DNA of 64,000 bases from positions 7,143,396 to 7,207,395 of the forward strand of contig NC_037267.1 in the NCBI RefSeq assembly GCF_000002425.4, written 5' to 3'. Below the pieces are notes generated by a model. The model ran no database searches and had not been told where the DNA came from. It saw nothing but the letters and a program-made list of their open reading frames with translations. A program made the position numbers and the translations under genes. The first letter of the stretch is position 1. Every line of letters begins with the position of its first letter. Origin of the DNA: Physcomitrium patens (lineage: Eukaryota > Streptophyta > Bryopsida > Funariales > Funariaceae). Positions 27,380 to 41,013 of this stretch are shown piece after piece.

Positions 27380-29650
27380 GATCAGGATGTAAATGATGCA
27401 TCTGGAGACATGCGTTCTTTGAGCTTGTTTGCCCATGTCCTTGTTCTAGACTTACAGCACATATCATCCATACCCTCTGAGCGGCAGCAGTAGTCTGCAT
27501 ATCCTAAAGTTGTAGAGCCGGACTAGAGTTAGTTTCGTTCCTACATCGTTTTAGATTAGGACCTCCTAGTATTTTCTGTAATTATACTATCATTATAGCA
27601 CGAAGATTGGCTTGTACAAAGTTAACTTTATGCATATTTGGTGATGAGATCTAGAAGCACCAGAATTATTTTGCTTAGGTTATTTCCACAGTATCCATCC
27701 TCCAGGAACCATATCCTTGTAAAAATACCAAGCTCAAGGGTTTTCTGGAAATCACCCGCCTTCACTTAAATTCGACTTTATTTGTGTATACCACAATATG
27801 TTAATACAAAGTCTTATATAAGACTTATTGACTCAAACCTTAGAGGTGAGACATAGCAGAGCAAGGTGAAAATCATGAGGTTAACATGCCCTTTTTTAGG
27901 CATATTATCATGCAAATGAACGTTAAACCAGCATTGCTTTCCTTGCTTCCAATGATACATGTAATATTTGTATAAACTTATTGAATAAAAGGATAAAGTT
28001 CAGACAGTGATACACATCATTTCACATAATGCATTGAATCTCACAACAATTCTCAATAATTAAATACTATGTCATCAAATGATGTTGTGATGAAATTTTA
28101 ATCTTTTTGTAAATTGACATTTGTCTTACTCAAAAAAATATTTAAGTTTTGTTGTGAAAACAATGTTTAGTTTGTCCAAGAATTGTTAATAATGTCTTAT
28201 TTTGATTAATTTTATGCAATTTTTGATGAAATGTGTCAATGTAAGTTGTAGTTAGATTTGACAATTTAAAAATAAAACTGATATATTTATGTAATCCTAC
28301 TGCTTTCTAAAGTGTTTGATAAGTTCCTTCAAAAACTTTCCTTGGATGGTGTTTTCTGTTTTTAATTATGATTCTATTTTCCTGTTCAGTTATTTATTTG
28401 CAAAGAAGAGCTCCTATTTAAAAATAAGTTTGCACTACTAGTTTTAGTAATTGTGCCTATACAAGTAAAATGTACAAGTTTGAATACTATCAACTCATTT
28501 TTACAATAATCTAAAAGGTAATATAAATACTACAATTTATTTATTATAACAATTCTTTTGATTTTGCACCACTTATGTAAGTTCATGTGCACATTCTGTG
28601 CTAATTATGTAATGCTTTACTATGATCATGGTAAAACATTAACTTTCTTAACCAAATATTAACCTTTGTCCTTAACCAAATGAATTGTTAAGATTTAAAT
28701 TTTGTTTTGACAAGCTTTGACAAGTCCCCACGTTTAATATATTAAAAACTCCTTTTCCAGAACTATTCTATAACCTTTTGAATACACAAAAAGAACTAAT
28801 TTGGCCTTCTATGGCATATGTTCCTAAACCTAATTTATTAATTTTTAAATGTTAACAATACATTTACACAACCATGATACATTCAATATGAGTCATTTTG
28901 CATAGATATGTATATATATATATATATATATATGCATATACATATACATATGTATATGCACGTTGTGTAAATGCATATACATGGCATTCTATATGTATAT
29001 ATATATATATATATATATACATGCATATACAGATATATTCATTTTCTGTTCTATCTGAACACGTGGATATTTACAAACATCAGATCCAAAACAATGGAAA
29101 AATGTTATTTAAATACATGACAAAGCCAAACAGGCTCTCCGGTTTAAACCCTCAACCTTGACGGTGTCTGGAAGCTGTTGCTGGAGTTATTGAAGCTCAA
29201 GATCGTGTGGCCCCGCAAATCCACACGACCTTCTTTCCCCGTAGCTTCAAGCTCGAGGAGCTTGGCGCTCTTGCGAATTGGGTCTCCAGCAATCTATCGA
29301 GGTAGCTCATAAGCAGTTTACAGCGCAGGGAGTTTCTGGTACTCTTGGAGCTGCAAAGGGATTACACTTAACGTGTTTTCTGCATTGAAATGCTGTTGCG
29401 GGTCCCAATTTTGCTACGTAGGTCTTGTTCGAAAGCTGGCAACCAGTTCTAAAATCAAATGTATTTGTGAGAGGTTCTCGAAGCTGTAGAATGCAGGCAC
29501 CCGCTGGGTTTTGACTTCGTGGGTATTGGAGGCGTTGGGGAGTGAGTGGTGAGGTTTGGAAGGGTTATTGACGTTGTTTGGCAGAAGGCTGTGGGTTTAG
29601 GATTGTAGCGGACCTTCGAACGGTGTTTGGAGGGGCCGTGGTGGGGTACT
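27380..29650. other. AT-rich intergenic region
   Basis: It contains the katanin 3' UTR at its left end and the 5' flank of the methyltransferase gene at its right. TA-rich microsatellites occupy 28910-29020. Minus-strand frames at 29455-29793 are antisense to the transit-peptide exon of the next gene. The last ~100 bp before the start codon share short blocks with the flank of the gene at 34055, suggesting a common origin. Confidence 0.5.
28910..29020. repeat. TA-rich microsatellite cluster
   Basis: Two TA runs (about 28910-28933 and 28997-29019) separated by ATGCATATACATA-type sequence. Confidence 0.85.
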
Positions 29651-32600
29651 ATGGGAACCTCCGTGGGAGTTGGACCCTTCAGGACTCTGTCTACAATTCC
29701 AGCTGCGATTTCGCGGTTGGATAGAAGCATCGGAGCCAGCACGACGACTTCATTGAGGAAATCGTGCTTTGAGTGGTCGTCTCCGTCGACCAAGCGTTTC
29801 CAGCGCCCAGGATGTGGTTTGTGTCCTGTTTTACCATCAGATTTTGCATATATATATAAATTTTCGGGGTTTTTGTTTACGTTGATATTTGGAGGTGGTC
29901 AGCAATGGTTAGAAATATCTTATTGGGACAATTAATCAACTTTAATTAACCCAAATGATAGATTTTGTCTTCTTAGTGCGAATAGATGGTGTTGTAGTAG
30001 TGTACTGGAATTTCCACTTTGGTCGGTGAATCGAGCCCGCTTACCCTCTAATCCGTTTACTTTGATTTCGGTTGTGAAGGTCGATGTTCTTACGCCTGTT
30101 ATGTAACCTAATTGTAAAGATCACAGCTGAATTCATGAACGTACATAATGAATTATTGAGACGCGTTATTGACGTTATATGCATGCAAGTCACTAGTTGA
30201 ATCTTCTGGTAATGAATTGAGTGTCATGATATCTTTCGCACTGCTCTCATTGTCTAGTATTCATACCCAGACGAATGCCGCTCGCTTGTTGCATAGGGAT
30301 ATATATTCAGCTTCGTAAATGTATATCACCTCGAGGTGTGTGTATGTGTGGTTATGTGGTTGCACAACTGCAGTTGGTCTATAACCCTATCCCAAGTTGG
30401 AAGTTCTTACTCAGATGATAAGAAATACCAAGTTGCAGTTATGTGTGAAACCATTGCGAGCACGTCATCTATTATTTGTAGGCTATACAATTGTCTAACC
30501 CCATTTATCTCAGAGCGAAAGAATTTGTCAAGACGTTAGGTGTTTGAGATACTCATGTGAAAATACACTAAAATTGATTCTTGTTGTGTGAACGTCGTTG
30601 CAGCCCCATTTAGCGTCCGAGCAGACGCTTCCAGTCGAGAATTTGAGGATAGCGTCAACACTTCGAGTCGCCCCAGCCGTTTTTCAAATTTTGGTGTCAA
30701 GAATAGGATTCAATTTAAGGTATCACACTATTGCTCATTTGACGTAGAACTTTCAGTTTTCGCCAAATATCGAGCAATTGCAGCGGTCACTTGCTGGTTT
30801 GAAACTAATCTCTGATATTTTGGACCACAAGGCGAGAGAGGTGAGAAGAGGTGAAAATGAGACTTTGACGAAATATTTTGCAACTTGCGCACCGGGATTG
30901 GAAACTGTGCTTGCAGCAGAGCTTTCTTCGCCCCTCATCGGCGCTCAGGAGGTAGAAGTTGGCAAGGCTGGGGTATCTTTTGTGGGCTTGAAGGTTACGG
31001 GTTACAAGGCTAGTCTTTGGCTGCGTACTGCAGTTCGTGTACTAGTGCAGCTTGCTGCCGGGCCTTTGCCTGAAGGCCGTGGCCGGAATGATCCTGTCTA
31101 CACGTTTATTAGAGATGCTATAGATTGGCCTTCAATCCTTCTTGACGACAGCTCATCCCATACACAGCAACCAGATTCGAATGGTCAGTCAGTTCAAAAA
31201 CTTCTGTTCTAGTTCTCAGTGTTATTTTAGTCATATACCACCGTTCTATTAATTTCATGATGATTGTTATTCTGTTGATATGTAGCGACTCTCGAATTTG
31301 TGCAGAAAGATATAGACCGAGGAGTAACTCTGGAGGGAGGGGCGATGAGATGTCCAACTCTCGAGCTGGGACTGCAACTCATTCAGCACAAGCTCCTAGG
31401 TTTAGGAACTTTGGGGTGCAAAGCAGGGTGTGGAGTTGTACTGACATTCACAACTCGGCTTTTGCGAGTGTGAGGGCCAAAGATGCGATCTGCGATGCTA
31501 TGCGTGAAGCTTGTGGTGGCCATCGACCCGAGCCGCCAGAGCATGGAGGATCTACGGCGGATGTACCTTTGTTTCTCTTCCTGTTCAGAGATGAGGCAGT
31601 TTTGTATAGAGATATGTCTGGAGTCAGCCTTCACAAGCGGGGCTATCGGGACGTTATGCACAGGGCTAGTTTGAACGAAGGCATTGCTGCTGCTGTTTTG
31701 ACAATAGCAGGCTGGAACCGGGCAGTGCCTGGATTTGGTGATGCAAATGTGAACGCACCAGGCGAAGAGCGCGTTTTATTGGATCCCATGTGCGGTTCAG
31801 GTACATTTTTGATTGAAGCTGCTCTCATGGCTAGCAATGTTGCACCCGGATTGATGCGTCGACAGTGGCCCTTCCAGGTAAATTTCAGACTCCAGTCTTT
31901 TCAATTGAAGATCTCAAACTTTTAAGTTCCAAACCCTTGGCATTCTGTTAGTTCCCTATGCTGTTTCGGAGAAGGACTTGGACACAGGACTTGGACACAG
32001 GCACTAACAGTTTTTCCAAGAACTTAAGACCCTCAAACAGAACCCGAAGCTTTGATCATCCTTTTTGTGAACAAAATTGAAGCTGAAAATGATTTGCATA
32101 CATCTCTGAATGCTGTCCCGTGTTTGTTTTTCAGAAATGGCATGATTTTGATGAGAACGCTTGGAAACAGTGCAAGGACAATGCAGTATCAATGCAGCAG
32201 TCCTCGTTGTCTGGAGTGAGGTTATTAGGAAACGATATACATGCAGGGGCTTTATCGTTGTGCCACAGAGATGCGTCAACTGCGGGTGTTCGTCATTTGT
32301 TAGAACTCAGTTGTAAAGATATTCAAGAATATAAGCCCCTTGTTGTACCCTCTCTTGTAGTAACCAACCCTCCATGGGGAGAACGTCTCATCGACTCGAG
32401 GTTTGCGCTACTTCCTCTTTATGTTATTAGATTAGCATTTCCTCGAAGAATATATTTGTAGTTTTCACTGTTGTATTCATTGGTTAGGCTTGGTAGTTCC
32501 AAACCATCCGGTTCGTGGGTTTTAGGAAACCCTTGAAAAATTTCGAATTTCTCAATCCTAGGTTCAAACTGGCATTCCTAGTTATCAGGGATGATTCTTC

Positions 32601-32852
32601 TTGCTGCTGATCCCTCTCTCGGTTAGGTTCTGCAGAAATGAAGAAAACGAGTGGGTGTATGAAACCTGGCAAGGGCTCGGCCGGTTTTTGAAATCTCAAT
32701 GTAGTTGTGCTGATGTATACGCCCTCAGCGGAAACGCCGAGGTTACACGTGCCATGCATATGCGGGCTGACAAGAAGTGGCCCTTGGTTATCGGTGGCCA
32801 GGAGCGCAAGCTTCTCCACTATCATGTACTTCCTCCCCGCAAGCTAGCATAG
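29651..32852 (+). CDS. Plastid-targeted RlmL/RlmK-type rRNA (guanine-N2) methyltransferase
   Basis: Exons: 29651-29816, 30604-30719, 30757-31183, 31306-31877, 32135-32400, 32636-32852; 1764 nt, 587 residues, phases closing. An in-frame ATG at 29627 could extend it by 8 residues. Residues 1-94 (exons 1-2) are Ser/Thr/Arg-rich and look like a chloroplast transit peptide. A THUMP domain begins at about 132 (YFATCAPGLETVLAAEL). The UPF0020 methyltransferase domain carries the SAM motif DPMCGSGTF (396-404) and the catalytic NPPWG (505-509; N-P-P-Y/W in N2-guanine methylases). Bacterial RlmL makes m2G2445 in 23S rRNA, so a plastid 23S rRNA substrate is inferred. Exons 1-2 are homologous to exons 1-2 of the unrelated downstream gene at 34055. 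Confidence 0.88.
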
Positions 32853-34054
32853 AAAAATTTTAGGAACAATTTGAGGTGCGACTGCAATTGGGTTTAGCCA
32901 GTAGCTCCTCTGTACACTAGACCAGGCTTCTTGGGTCAGGGCATCATCCCGAAGCATTCTAATCTGTTACATTTGCTTTCTTCAAAACTGCTTATTCCCC
33001 TCTCGGGTTTAATGCTATTTTTGAACCAACTCCAAGTACTACATGAATCGTGTATTATCTAGTGAGTTCTGTTGCATAGTAGCTGATAGTCATATGACAA
33101 GTGAAGAAGTCTCTCGAAAGCCCAAGACGACACGAGCGCGTACTTCATTCCTGAGAGCTTTTAAATGAGAAAAGAAAAAAAATCACGAACCTAAAATGAG
33201 TAAACTCTTCAAGGAGCAGCTTGTGAATTCTGCTGTCTACTGGAATTTTCTCCTTGTCTTTAAATTGTGTTGTGTTTTCTGCCTCTTGTGAACCTGCTCC
33301 TGCTCCTGCTCCTCCCAACCTACTTCAGATTCTGCACCAGTCACCCTACTGGATTCTCGGTTGACTCGGGCAATAGTTGCGTCACAAAAAATTCTTGCAA
33401 TGACTATGATTGCGATTGCCACCCAATTTTACATATTCGTTTTAGTTCCTCTATCCACGAGTGCAGTTCTCCAGCATAACAGTAGCCGTTGTGTGCCGTT
33501 CGATGGACTAAGAAAGTTGGATTGCGGATAGGTCGGTTGCTTTCTGCTTTTGTGATCCCCGGACAAATACTTTCCTTGGCTTCTAGATAGTGCTGCGCAG
33601 ATTGAGCTGCGGAAGTTCAATCGCGGAATCTTCTGGAGCTGTCAATCCAATCGGGCTATCAATTCATGCCAACACAAATCAGATGTTCCTTCCTGTCTGA
33701 GCTGAGCTGGTTACGGTGGGGACTTTCGAAAACACCTCTGGCGCAAATTCGGATGCTGTCCGATATCTGCCACACAGGAGCCGCTCCTAAAAAGTTGCCC
33801 GTATCACTCTTTGGATATTGTCTCATAAGCGTTATGAGAGGTTGTGAAGCATTCAAATTTAGGCCTCCACTATTTGCGGGCGGTTTTGATTGCTTGTGTT
33901 GAGATTAGAGGTTGCGGAGGAGTGGCGAGCCTTGGAAGAGTTCGGAGATTAGAGAAGCACATTTGCGTTTTGGGGTTGTGGGAGCTGTAGGAGTATATTT
34001 GAGTTGTTGGAGTTGTGGGAGAGGCTGTTAGAGGGCCGTAGTGGAGGAGCTTGT
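32853..34054. other. Intergenic region
   Basis: It contains the 3' UTR of the methyltransferase gene and the 5' flank of the next plus-strand gene. A short CTCCTG repeat lies near 33293-33315. Open frames here show no family resemblance. Confidence 0.5.
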
Positions 34055-36468
34055 ATGGCAGCGACCATGGGAGTTGGACCCCTTGGGGCTCTTACCGCGA
34101 TCCCAGCTACAAGTTCTCTACTAGAAAGAAACATTGGAGCTAACAAACCGGCCCGCACGACGACTTCGTTGAAGACATTGTGCCATGGATTCACTCTGCC
34201 TTTGCCCAAGTCTTCCCAACGCTTGAGATCTGGTCAGAGTCCCATTGCATCATTCTCTATGTTGTGGATGAATTGATGGTTATATTTGTAAGGCAAGCAA
34301 AATGGCTGAAACGGAAGATTTAAGAGTGCGTCGGCTTGCAAATAGCGAATCACAATTGTGAATTCTGTCATCCTAGGGCGAGTAAAGGACACAGTAGGAT
34401 TTCGAATCGTTATCAGCGGGTTACTGTTCTAGAATTCTCATCTTGGGCTGACTTGTCTTCGGTGTTGTCTTTTGATACCGACGGCTAAAATAGTTTGGTC
34501 TCATGAGCAAATTTATAACGCCACAAATAGATGTGCTTTTTGTAGGAAGTAAACTGTGGGCAAAGTCTATCTGTGTAGGTTATCTGAATGTGCCTAGAAT
34601 TTGCAAATTGTCTGATTTTGGGAGGCATGCGATCTCTTCAGCGGTTTTACTTGCCATCTCTTCTAGGTTATGGATTGAAGTGGTTAGTGCGATAGTGAAT
34701 CTGATGTTAGACCACGCGGATTGATAAGTGGAGAAATGATTTGCATATACTGCAGAGACATTGTTAGCCACTCAATTTTGTTAAGCATGAAGTAGAGTGT
34801 TTGTGAGTAGATGGCTACAGTCGGCATAGCTCTTCACCATAGTTTGGTTGTGTCTTGATTACATTGAATGGCAAATTTCAGAGACCACTCAAACCTTGTG
34901 AACCCGTTGAAGCTATTTAGTGTGTGCTCAATGTGACTTTGTCTCATTTGTCTTCAAGATGAGATTTAGTGATTATTGAATTTTACTAAGATACCAAGGG
35001 ATCCGACACCACATCATGTGCAACTCACTGAGATAAAATGCTTGTTATTTCAAATGGTTGCAGCAGCTTCATTTAGAGTCCGAGCAGACACTAGCGACCG
35101 AGGTCCTGAGGATGGTGCCACTACATCTGTTGTTGATAAAACAGCTGAAAAGACTGAAGTGGACAGACTTATGGACGGACTTTCCTTTGGCCAGCTATGT
35201 GACGAGTTTGAGTGCATTAGCAGTCCGGCTGTAGAAAGAACGGCACGGCAGCTTGTGAAGGACATCATAGACCTTCGAGAGGGCGAGAGATCATTGTCAA
35301 ATTTCGGAGTTAATGTTGAATATAAGGTTCGAATGTTTCAGCATTGCTCAGTCCTTACACATGGAGTGAATTATTCGTAGAAATGGTTGCGCTATCACTG
35401 TGATCCCTTGCCAGTATTGATTGATACTACGTGACGTAAATGCAATGCATGTGATTTTTCTCACAGCCTGAGAATATTCTCCTAACTTGCAGGATCCACT
35501 TCGATCATTTAAAGGGCGGGACAAGTACAAAGGCGCAAACTGGATCAAGACTGCCTTGGAGAAGCCCACAGTGGTACGTTCTTCACTTAATCCAGTGTCT
35601 GTCTCCTAGTAATTATTGCCTGGCTTTCAAACCGATGAGGCTTACGCTTCAGCTTGGGTAATGAAGTGAGTAAATTGGGATTGTCTCGAGTTTTAATCGT
35701 TGAGTTTCCTGCCTACTTGTGCAACTTGGTTTGATGATCAATTAACTTCAGATCTCGTCTGGCCCAGGCAGTGCGTGAGATGAAGATGATATCCACAAGC
35801 GTACTGAAGATCAAGTGGACCGTCACTGGGACGCCGAAGCTTCCGCCAGCATCTGCATTGGGTGGTAGGGTCGTGCTAGCTGTGAGCTCAACCTTCACTA
35901 TGAACCAGATCAGTGGCCAGGTTACTTTGCATGAAGACGAGTGGGACTTGTCAGCCTCAGATCCAGCCGCACAGGCCTACTTCTGGACCGCAAGATTGGC
36001 CTTCTCAGCTGTGGAGGGAGGAAAGAACTTTGCATCTGGTGTGCAAGGAATAGCGAAGCAACTAGATAAAGGCCAAGAAAACAACAGTAACTCAATCTAT
36101 CCGGACCCATCCGGTGATCCAAGAAAAGTAAGTCCCCAGACGTTGCAAACCTCAAAATTTGATGTTCATTTTTTTAACATTTTGAATGCAACCATCATTT
36201 GCTCTTCCAGGTTCTCTTCTCTCGGCTTTTAATTGAGGGTTATGATTCGTTAACCTCGAGAAAAGAGTTTGCAGTATCGTAGGAAAAGCCGAACGTTCTC
36301 TTGTGAAGCAGGAGCAGTTCATCAACAGCGTCTGATTCGTCAATTTTGAAATTTTCTCGTGTGCAGTTTTTCCAAATGGAAGATAACCCGCAGAAGGATC
36401 TTTACCAGGTTGGTTTGGTGGTCGCGCTGCTCTACTTGTTGGTACAATTTCTGAAGTTAACCCTCTGA
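34055..36468 (+). CDS. Plastid-targeted DUF2358-like (NTF2-fold) protein
   Basis: Exons: 34055-34232, 35064-35326, 35493-35573, 35768-36127, 36367-36468; 984 nt, 327 residues, phases closing. Exon 1 and the start of exon 2 encode a Ser/Thr/Ala-rich presequence (MAATMGVGPLGALTAIPATSS...), a likely chloroplast transit peptide. The core (about 110-270) has DPLRSFKGRDKYKGANW, then IKWTVTGTP and SGQVTLHEDEWD, the pattern of DUF2358/SnoaL-like NTF2-fold proteins of plants and cyanobacteria, whose function is not established. The last ~19 residues (VGLVVALLYLLVQFLKLTL) form a hydrophobic helix, suggesting a C-terminal membrane anchor. Exons 1-2 are shared with the methyltransferase gene upstream. 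It converges on PIG-W. Confidence 0.75.
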
Positions 36469-37046
36469 ACGTTAGCATGTATTTTCGAAACCCTAACCAT
36501 GTACTTCAGCCAAATTGCAAGGTATGCAGAGTGTAGATAGGGAGTAGTACGACCTGTCACAGCTACAGAGCCCTACTCCTGTGGCGGATGGATTCGAAGG
36601 CAAGTTTGTAGGTCGATTAAATTTGGCCCTTATCAATACTTTCATAGGCAGTAGAGTATTTTCGTGTAAACGTTTTTATCATGAAAAAAATTTGCATTAG
36701 CGGTGCCATCTTATCTTTAGACGCAGCATCAACTATACACGCTCACTAAGTTGGTTGACGTTGGTGCGTTCCCAGATACATGTGGCGCATACAGTCATAG
36801 TTTTTCTTCACTTGGAGTCCTGCAAGAATTGGTCTCACAATCGTGGAAAAATGTTGCGGCACACTTTGTTCAGGAAATAGGTCCAGCGTTAAACTCATGT
36901 TTTAATGGGTTCGATTTACTTTACAAGCGTTTGATTATGAGCTTCACCAATCAAAGTACAGCACTCTGCAAATGAATATCTTACCATATAAAGTAGTAAA
37001 TATATGAGGGCATACCATACTAGCATTTAGGAAGTAGTCAATAAGT
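36469..37046. other. Convergent intergenic region (3' UTRs)
   Basis: It lies between the stop codons of the DUF2358-like gene and PIG-W and presumably holds both 3' UTRs. A plus-strand frame at 36751-36975 has no recognisable motif. Confidence 0.55.
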
Positions 37047-40000
37047 CTACCAAAATTTGAGCTTCAGCTTTTTCACGTCGACTAGTCCCATGAGACCCAC
37101 TAAAGTCAATGCGTACAGCATTACAACCACAACGGCCTTTGCTGGAGCCACAAAGATGGTGTACATGCTCATGTTGACCAATCCTGTCAACAGGTTTGCC
37201 TGCATTGTACCCCGATTAGTCAATTCAAGTTCATTGGCAGGATCTAAACAAAAACTGTTAAAATGCAAAATAAGATAATTTTAATGAAGGGCAAAATGAA
37301 GTCCGTTTCAAAGTCATAATAATCAGAGGAAATGTTCCCACTTACCAGAAGAAAAGTAGGCAGCATGTTGCGATCAAATACATTGAGAATCGCAATTTCT
37401 CTTAGTGGGGCCAATACTTCAGCAAGCATAAAAATGCCTATCACCTGCAAGAGTCAACAAGGCAATCAGGTCCTTCCACTCTGGTTACTAAGAAAAACAC
37501 ATCGTACCTTCTTTCATTATTCCCTCGCAAGAGCTTTCCTAAATTCACGTCATCAGAAAAAACGCAGTGGATATACCCTGTGCAAGACACCCTATTAACG
37601 TAATAAATAAACAGCAGTGACAGTATTGAAACATACCTCAAAATTCTGAGCCAACACGAACAAAACATATGACAAGTTGCACTGCAATCAACACCAAGAA
37701 AAACCCTAATCAACATTCTGAAATAAAACCACCGTTGAAAGTTGAGTTGTAGGAACGGAACAATTTGTTCTAAATCTACAAACAAATATCTAAGAATTGC
37801 CACATAGTAAACTTCAGAACCGCATTTGACATAAATACACTCAAGTGATCATTACAAAACAAGACAATCTTTTAAAGATGCTTCAGAATAATCACCGTTC
37901 TTCTAGAGATTCTCTCCACAAAGTAATCTGCCCAGACAGTTAAAACCCTGCATAAATCAAATGATAATGGGCACATGCTTTCAGTCATGCTTCAATTGAT
38001 CAGGCAAGGTATCAAAATTCCAGTCAAACTTAACTTATTGGGTAAATTGGCAACCCAGATATTTGCAAGTACCTTCGCTCACCGTGGTTTCCAGGGTACA
38101 TTAGAAAATCTTAGTAACGCATGAAAGGACTTACCATAGAAATACATCAAGAACCCAGATTCCAACAACGACTCCCCGGCGCAATGTCACTGCTTTCTTT
38201 TCCGTCTCAATATTTGAAGATGGAGAAATAGTCTGCACAACGTTTGTCTGTTTGGAATTGAGAAGATAACCTAGATGGACACTGATCAAATAAAGACCCC
38301 AATAACCTGTCATGTTCCACCAAACAAAATTTAGTAACATTTATAAAGAAACAATGTCCTTCGTATGAATTGTGCATTCCGAAGGGCACTAGGATGGAGA
38401 CTGACCAAAGGTACTTGCAATTCCTTCTTTGTTCAGGCTGAGAAGCCCTTGACCTCGTTGTGGTGATAATAAATATACGTTCAATCCACTTGAGAGCACT
38501 ATCTGATAAACTGCATGTGGAAAAAGATTAAAAGCTGCAATTTTCGATCAGGGTTATTCTCAGGAAACGACTTACATAAGAACTTGTCGACTTATGAGAT
38601 GCTCTAACATATCAAACGTCCAGTACAAGAATTCAATGGCGGAAAAGAAAAAAAAAGAAAAAGAACAAAACAATTACAAGCATTACGAAAAAGCAAGCTC
38701 CATCAGAACTCTGTACCTGCAAGGATCGTGATGCCTAAAGGTCCACACCAAGACGACTTAATCGAGATCAGAGAGGTTAGCAGGGAAACCCCTGCCAAGG
38801 TGAAAAAAAAGTTCCAGTGAACTCCATATTCGCCGACATGTTCCTGCGCACATACTACAGGATATTAAGACAACGCTATTGCATAAACCAACTGAAACGT
38901 CAAAAATAAGTTGGCATTCAGACTGACCTGGTAATCAACACCCTTCGTCACAATAAGCCGAATAAATCCCAGCAGCAGCAAGGGACTCGTATTCCGTAGA
39001 ACACCCCCATACTTACTGTAATAATGCCAGAAAGCACAGGCCACAGCAAGCCGTTAGTCTTCATCTTTGTCCCTTTTACAATGCCAATTCTGGAGGTCTA
39101 TCTATTACGAATTTAACTAGACAATATAATGATCGAATACGCTCAAATTCACATTCAGTTTCGTCATGCATTAGCATGGCAAGCTGCTGGGTACAGCAGC
39201 AAGGTCCAAGGCAACAAGAATAACCACACCAATGTTCACACATGCACAATCCAGAAGAGAATTTGGGTCAGAAGACACATACGAAGGTGGGAGGTTGCGC
39301 GCTTGACGTGACACTAATGCATTTGCCACCACAAAGGAGCCCACACCAAGATCCATCTATTTGATTACCCAGCACTAATCAGTCCAACCGTCCATTCACC
39401 ATCCATCTCAAGTACATTCTAGGCCAAATTCCATGATAATTCAGAAGCCGCAATGAAGAAGCAAATTAATCGCAACTCGTGGACTTAGGGTGATTCGACT
39501 CATACCAATCCTGTTCCGTAGGTCTCTGTTTTGCCGTACCTTCTCGGAAATACAGTAAAATCAATTGCTAAAATAGTCATACAAGTAACCAACATCTGCA
39601 TGACAGATTTGAAGGTCCATTAACTCTCCTGTGCAATCTTGAAAACTTTGGCAGTGATAAGACCAACATCACCAAAAATCTGGATTCAACGTACCATTAC
39701 AAATCGATAGGATGAGAGATAAATCTTTCGTGTTGCATTTCGATTTTTCTCCACTGGGGTTCCAATGATAGATGATGACTGCGACCTTCAAAACGTTCAT
39801 TTACACTTAAATGCATCAGAGTCAGCTCGTGTAAGCTTAAATATAAAACTAAACTTTTGAAGACATAGCTGGGGCATGAATGACACCCACCTTTTAGAAC
39901 CGAGTACAAGGAAAAGTAATCCAAATGTGACAGGCAAAATGGTGTATAGCCAATCAGCAAGAACCTGCAGCATCACAAGTCATGGCATAGAAAAATTTGT

Positions 40001-41013
40001 GTCTGTCACTATTAGAACGACTGGTGTGATGTACACTTGGAGACAAAATTCTAGATAGAATTCTACAAAAGACAATTCTGAAAGTGGCTTATGGCACTGA
40101 GTGGAAGGATCTCACCGTAAGGCATGCCACTGCGGGCACAACGATCACCAAAAAATCCAAAAGAATGCTCCTCCAGAACTTAGTTCGTATCATACTGCTT
40201 TTTGAATCTTCTTCGCTGCTCCCCGTCTCAGGTTTCAATACTGAAAAACCATGAGCCATTTCGTAAAGTTAACGACAGACACCAATCCTTAAAGATACAT
40301 TTCCCTCGCTAGATCATCACTTTCCACTCCAATGTATACAAGCAATTTCAAACTAATGAACAAGTAGAAGAGATTGAAGAAAACCTGAGGATTCTGGCCA
40401 ACACTGCCGCAGAAGCAAAAATGCCTGAACAGAAAAAAAAAAAACATTTCTCACAAAAATGACCGGTCTTGATCCAGTTCTTACAATACATCATTCCAAT
40501 TAAAATGCTAAGGACAGTTAGTCGAAGTAAAGTGCGAAACATATTCATTCCGACTATTCGAAACATTTTCAAATTCAAGTCATACGATATACTCATTTAT
40601 GTAAACAAGAACACAAATTAAGTCAATGCACGAACTAGCCATATACTATGGCAGAAAATTAATCTCAATCATATCAAGCAGCGATAACTCCGACCACCTC
40701 AATGAATATTTGAGAGCTGGTTCAGGCACAGAAAAGGATAACCAAGCGCTGTATTGCCATACTCGATTCATGAACTGGGGTAAAAAAAGACCTACCGGAA
40801 ACAATGCAGACATGGCGGCGATCTCCCGCATCGTGGTACCCTCCAAATTACTAACAAACCTGCATACCCCACCGTATTCACGTTATGATCACAAACAACA
40901 ACAAAACCAAGAAAACAATAAACACGGAGACACGTCAAGGAAAGGAAAGAAAGCGCCACTCACTCCTCCTTGAGACGCTTCATGAGATCAGGAGAATACG
41001 AATAATACGCCAT
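37047..41013 (-). CDS. PIGW: GPI-inositol acyltransferase PIG-W/GWT1
   Basis: This multi-pass ER enzyme acylates the inositol ring of GlcN-PI in GPI-anchor synthesis. Exons: 40964-41013, 40796-40859, 40385-40424, 40116-40240, 39891-39964, 39695-39785, 39506-39595, 39283-39356, 38928-39015, 38717-38843, 38406-38510, 38135-38306, 37896-37947, 37637-37681, 37346-37444, 37047-37199; 1449 nt, 482 residues, all phases closing. Family hallmarks: [16 protein letters not shown] near the N-terminus, [30 protein letters not shown] in the middle, NREGI-like LNKEGIAS, and a C-terminal [14 protein letters not shown]. Many hydrophobic segments fit the ~13 predicted helices of the family. The splice site for exon 6 (39785) is the least certain. 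The 5' end from intron 2 outward lies inside the left palindrome arm. Confidence 0.93.

Noticed and set aside
29203..29228. Small hairpin (TCGTGTGG / CCACACGA) upstream of the methyltransferase gene
   Set aside because: Only 8 bp of stem with a 10-base loop in an intergenic stretch; expected by chance at this scale and not tied to any function.
29455..29793. Minus-strand frame similar to another at 33949-34209
   Set aside because: The two are similar only because both are antisense to the homologous transit-peptide exons on the plus strand.
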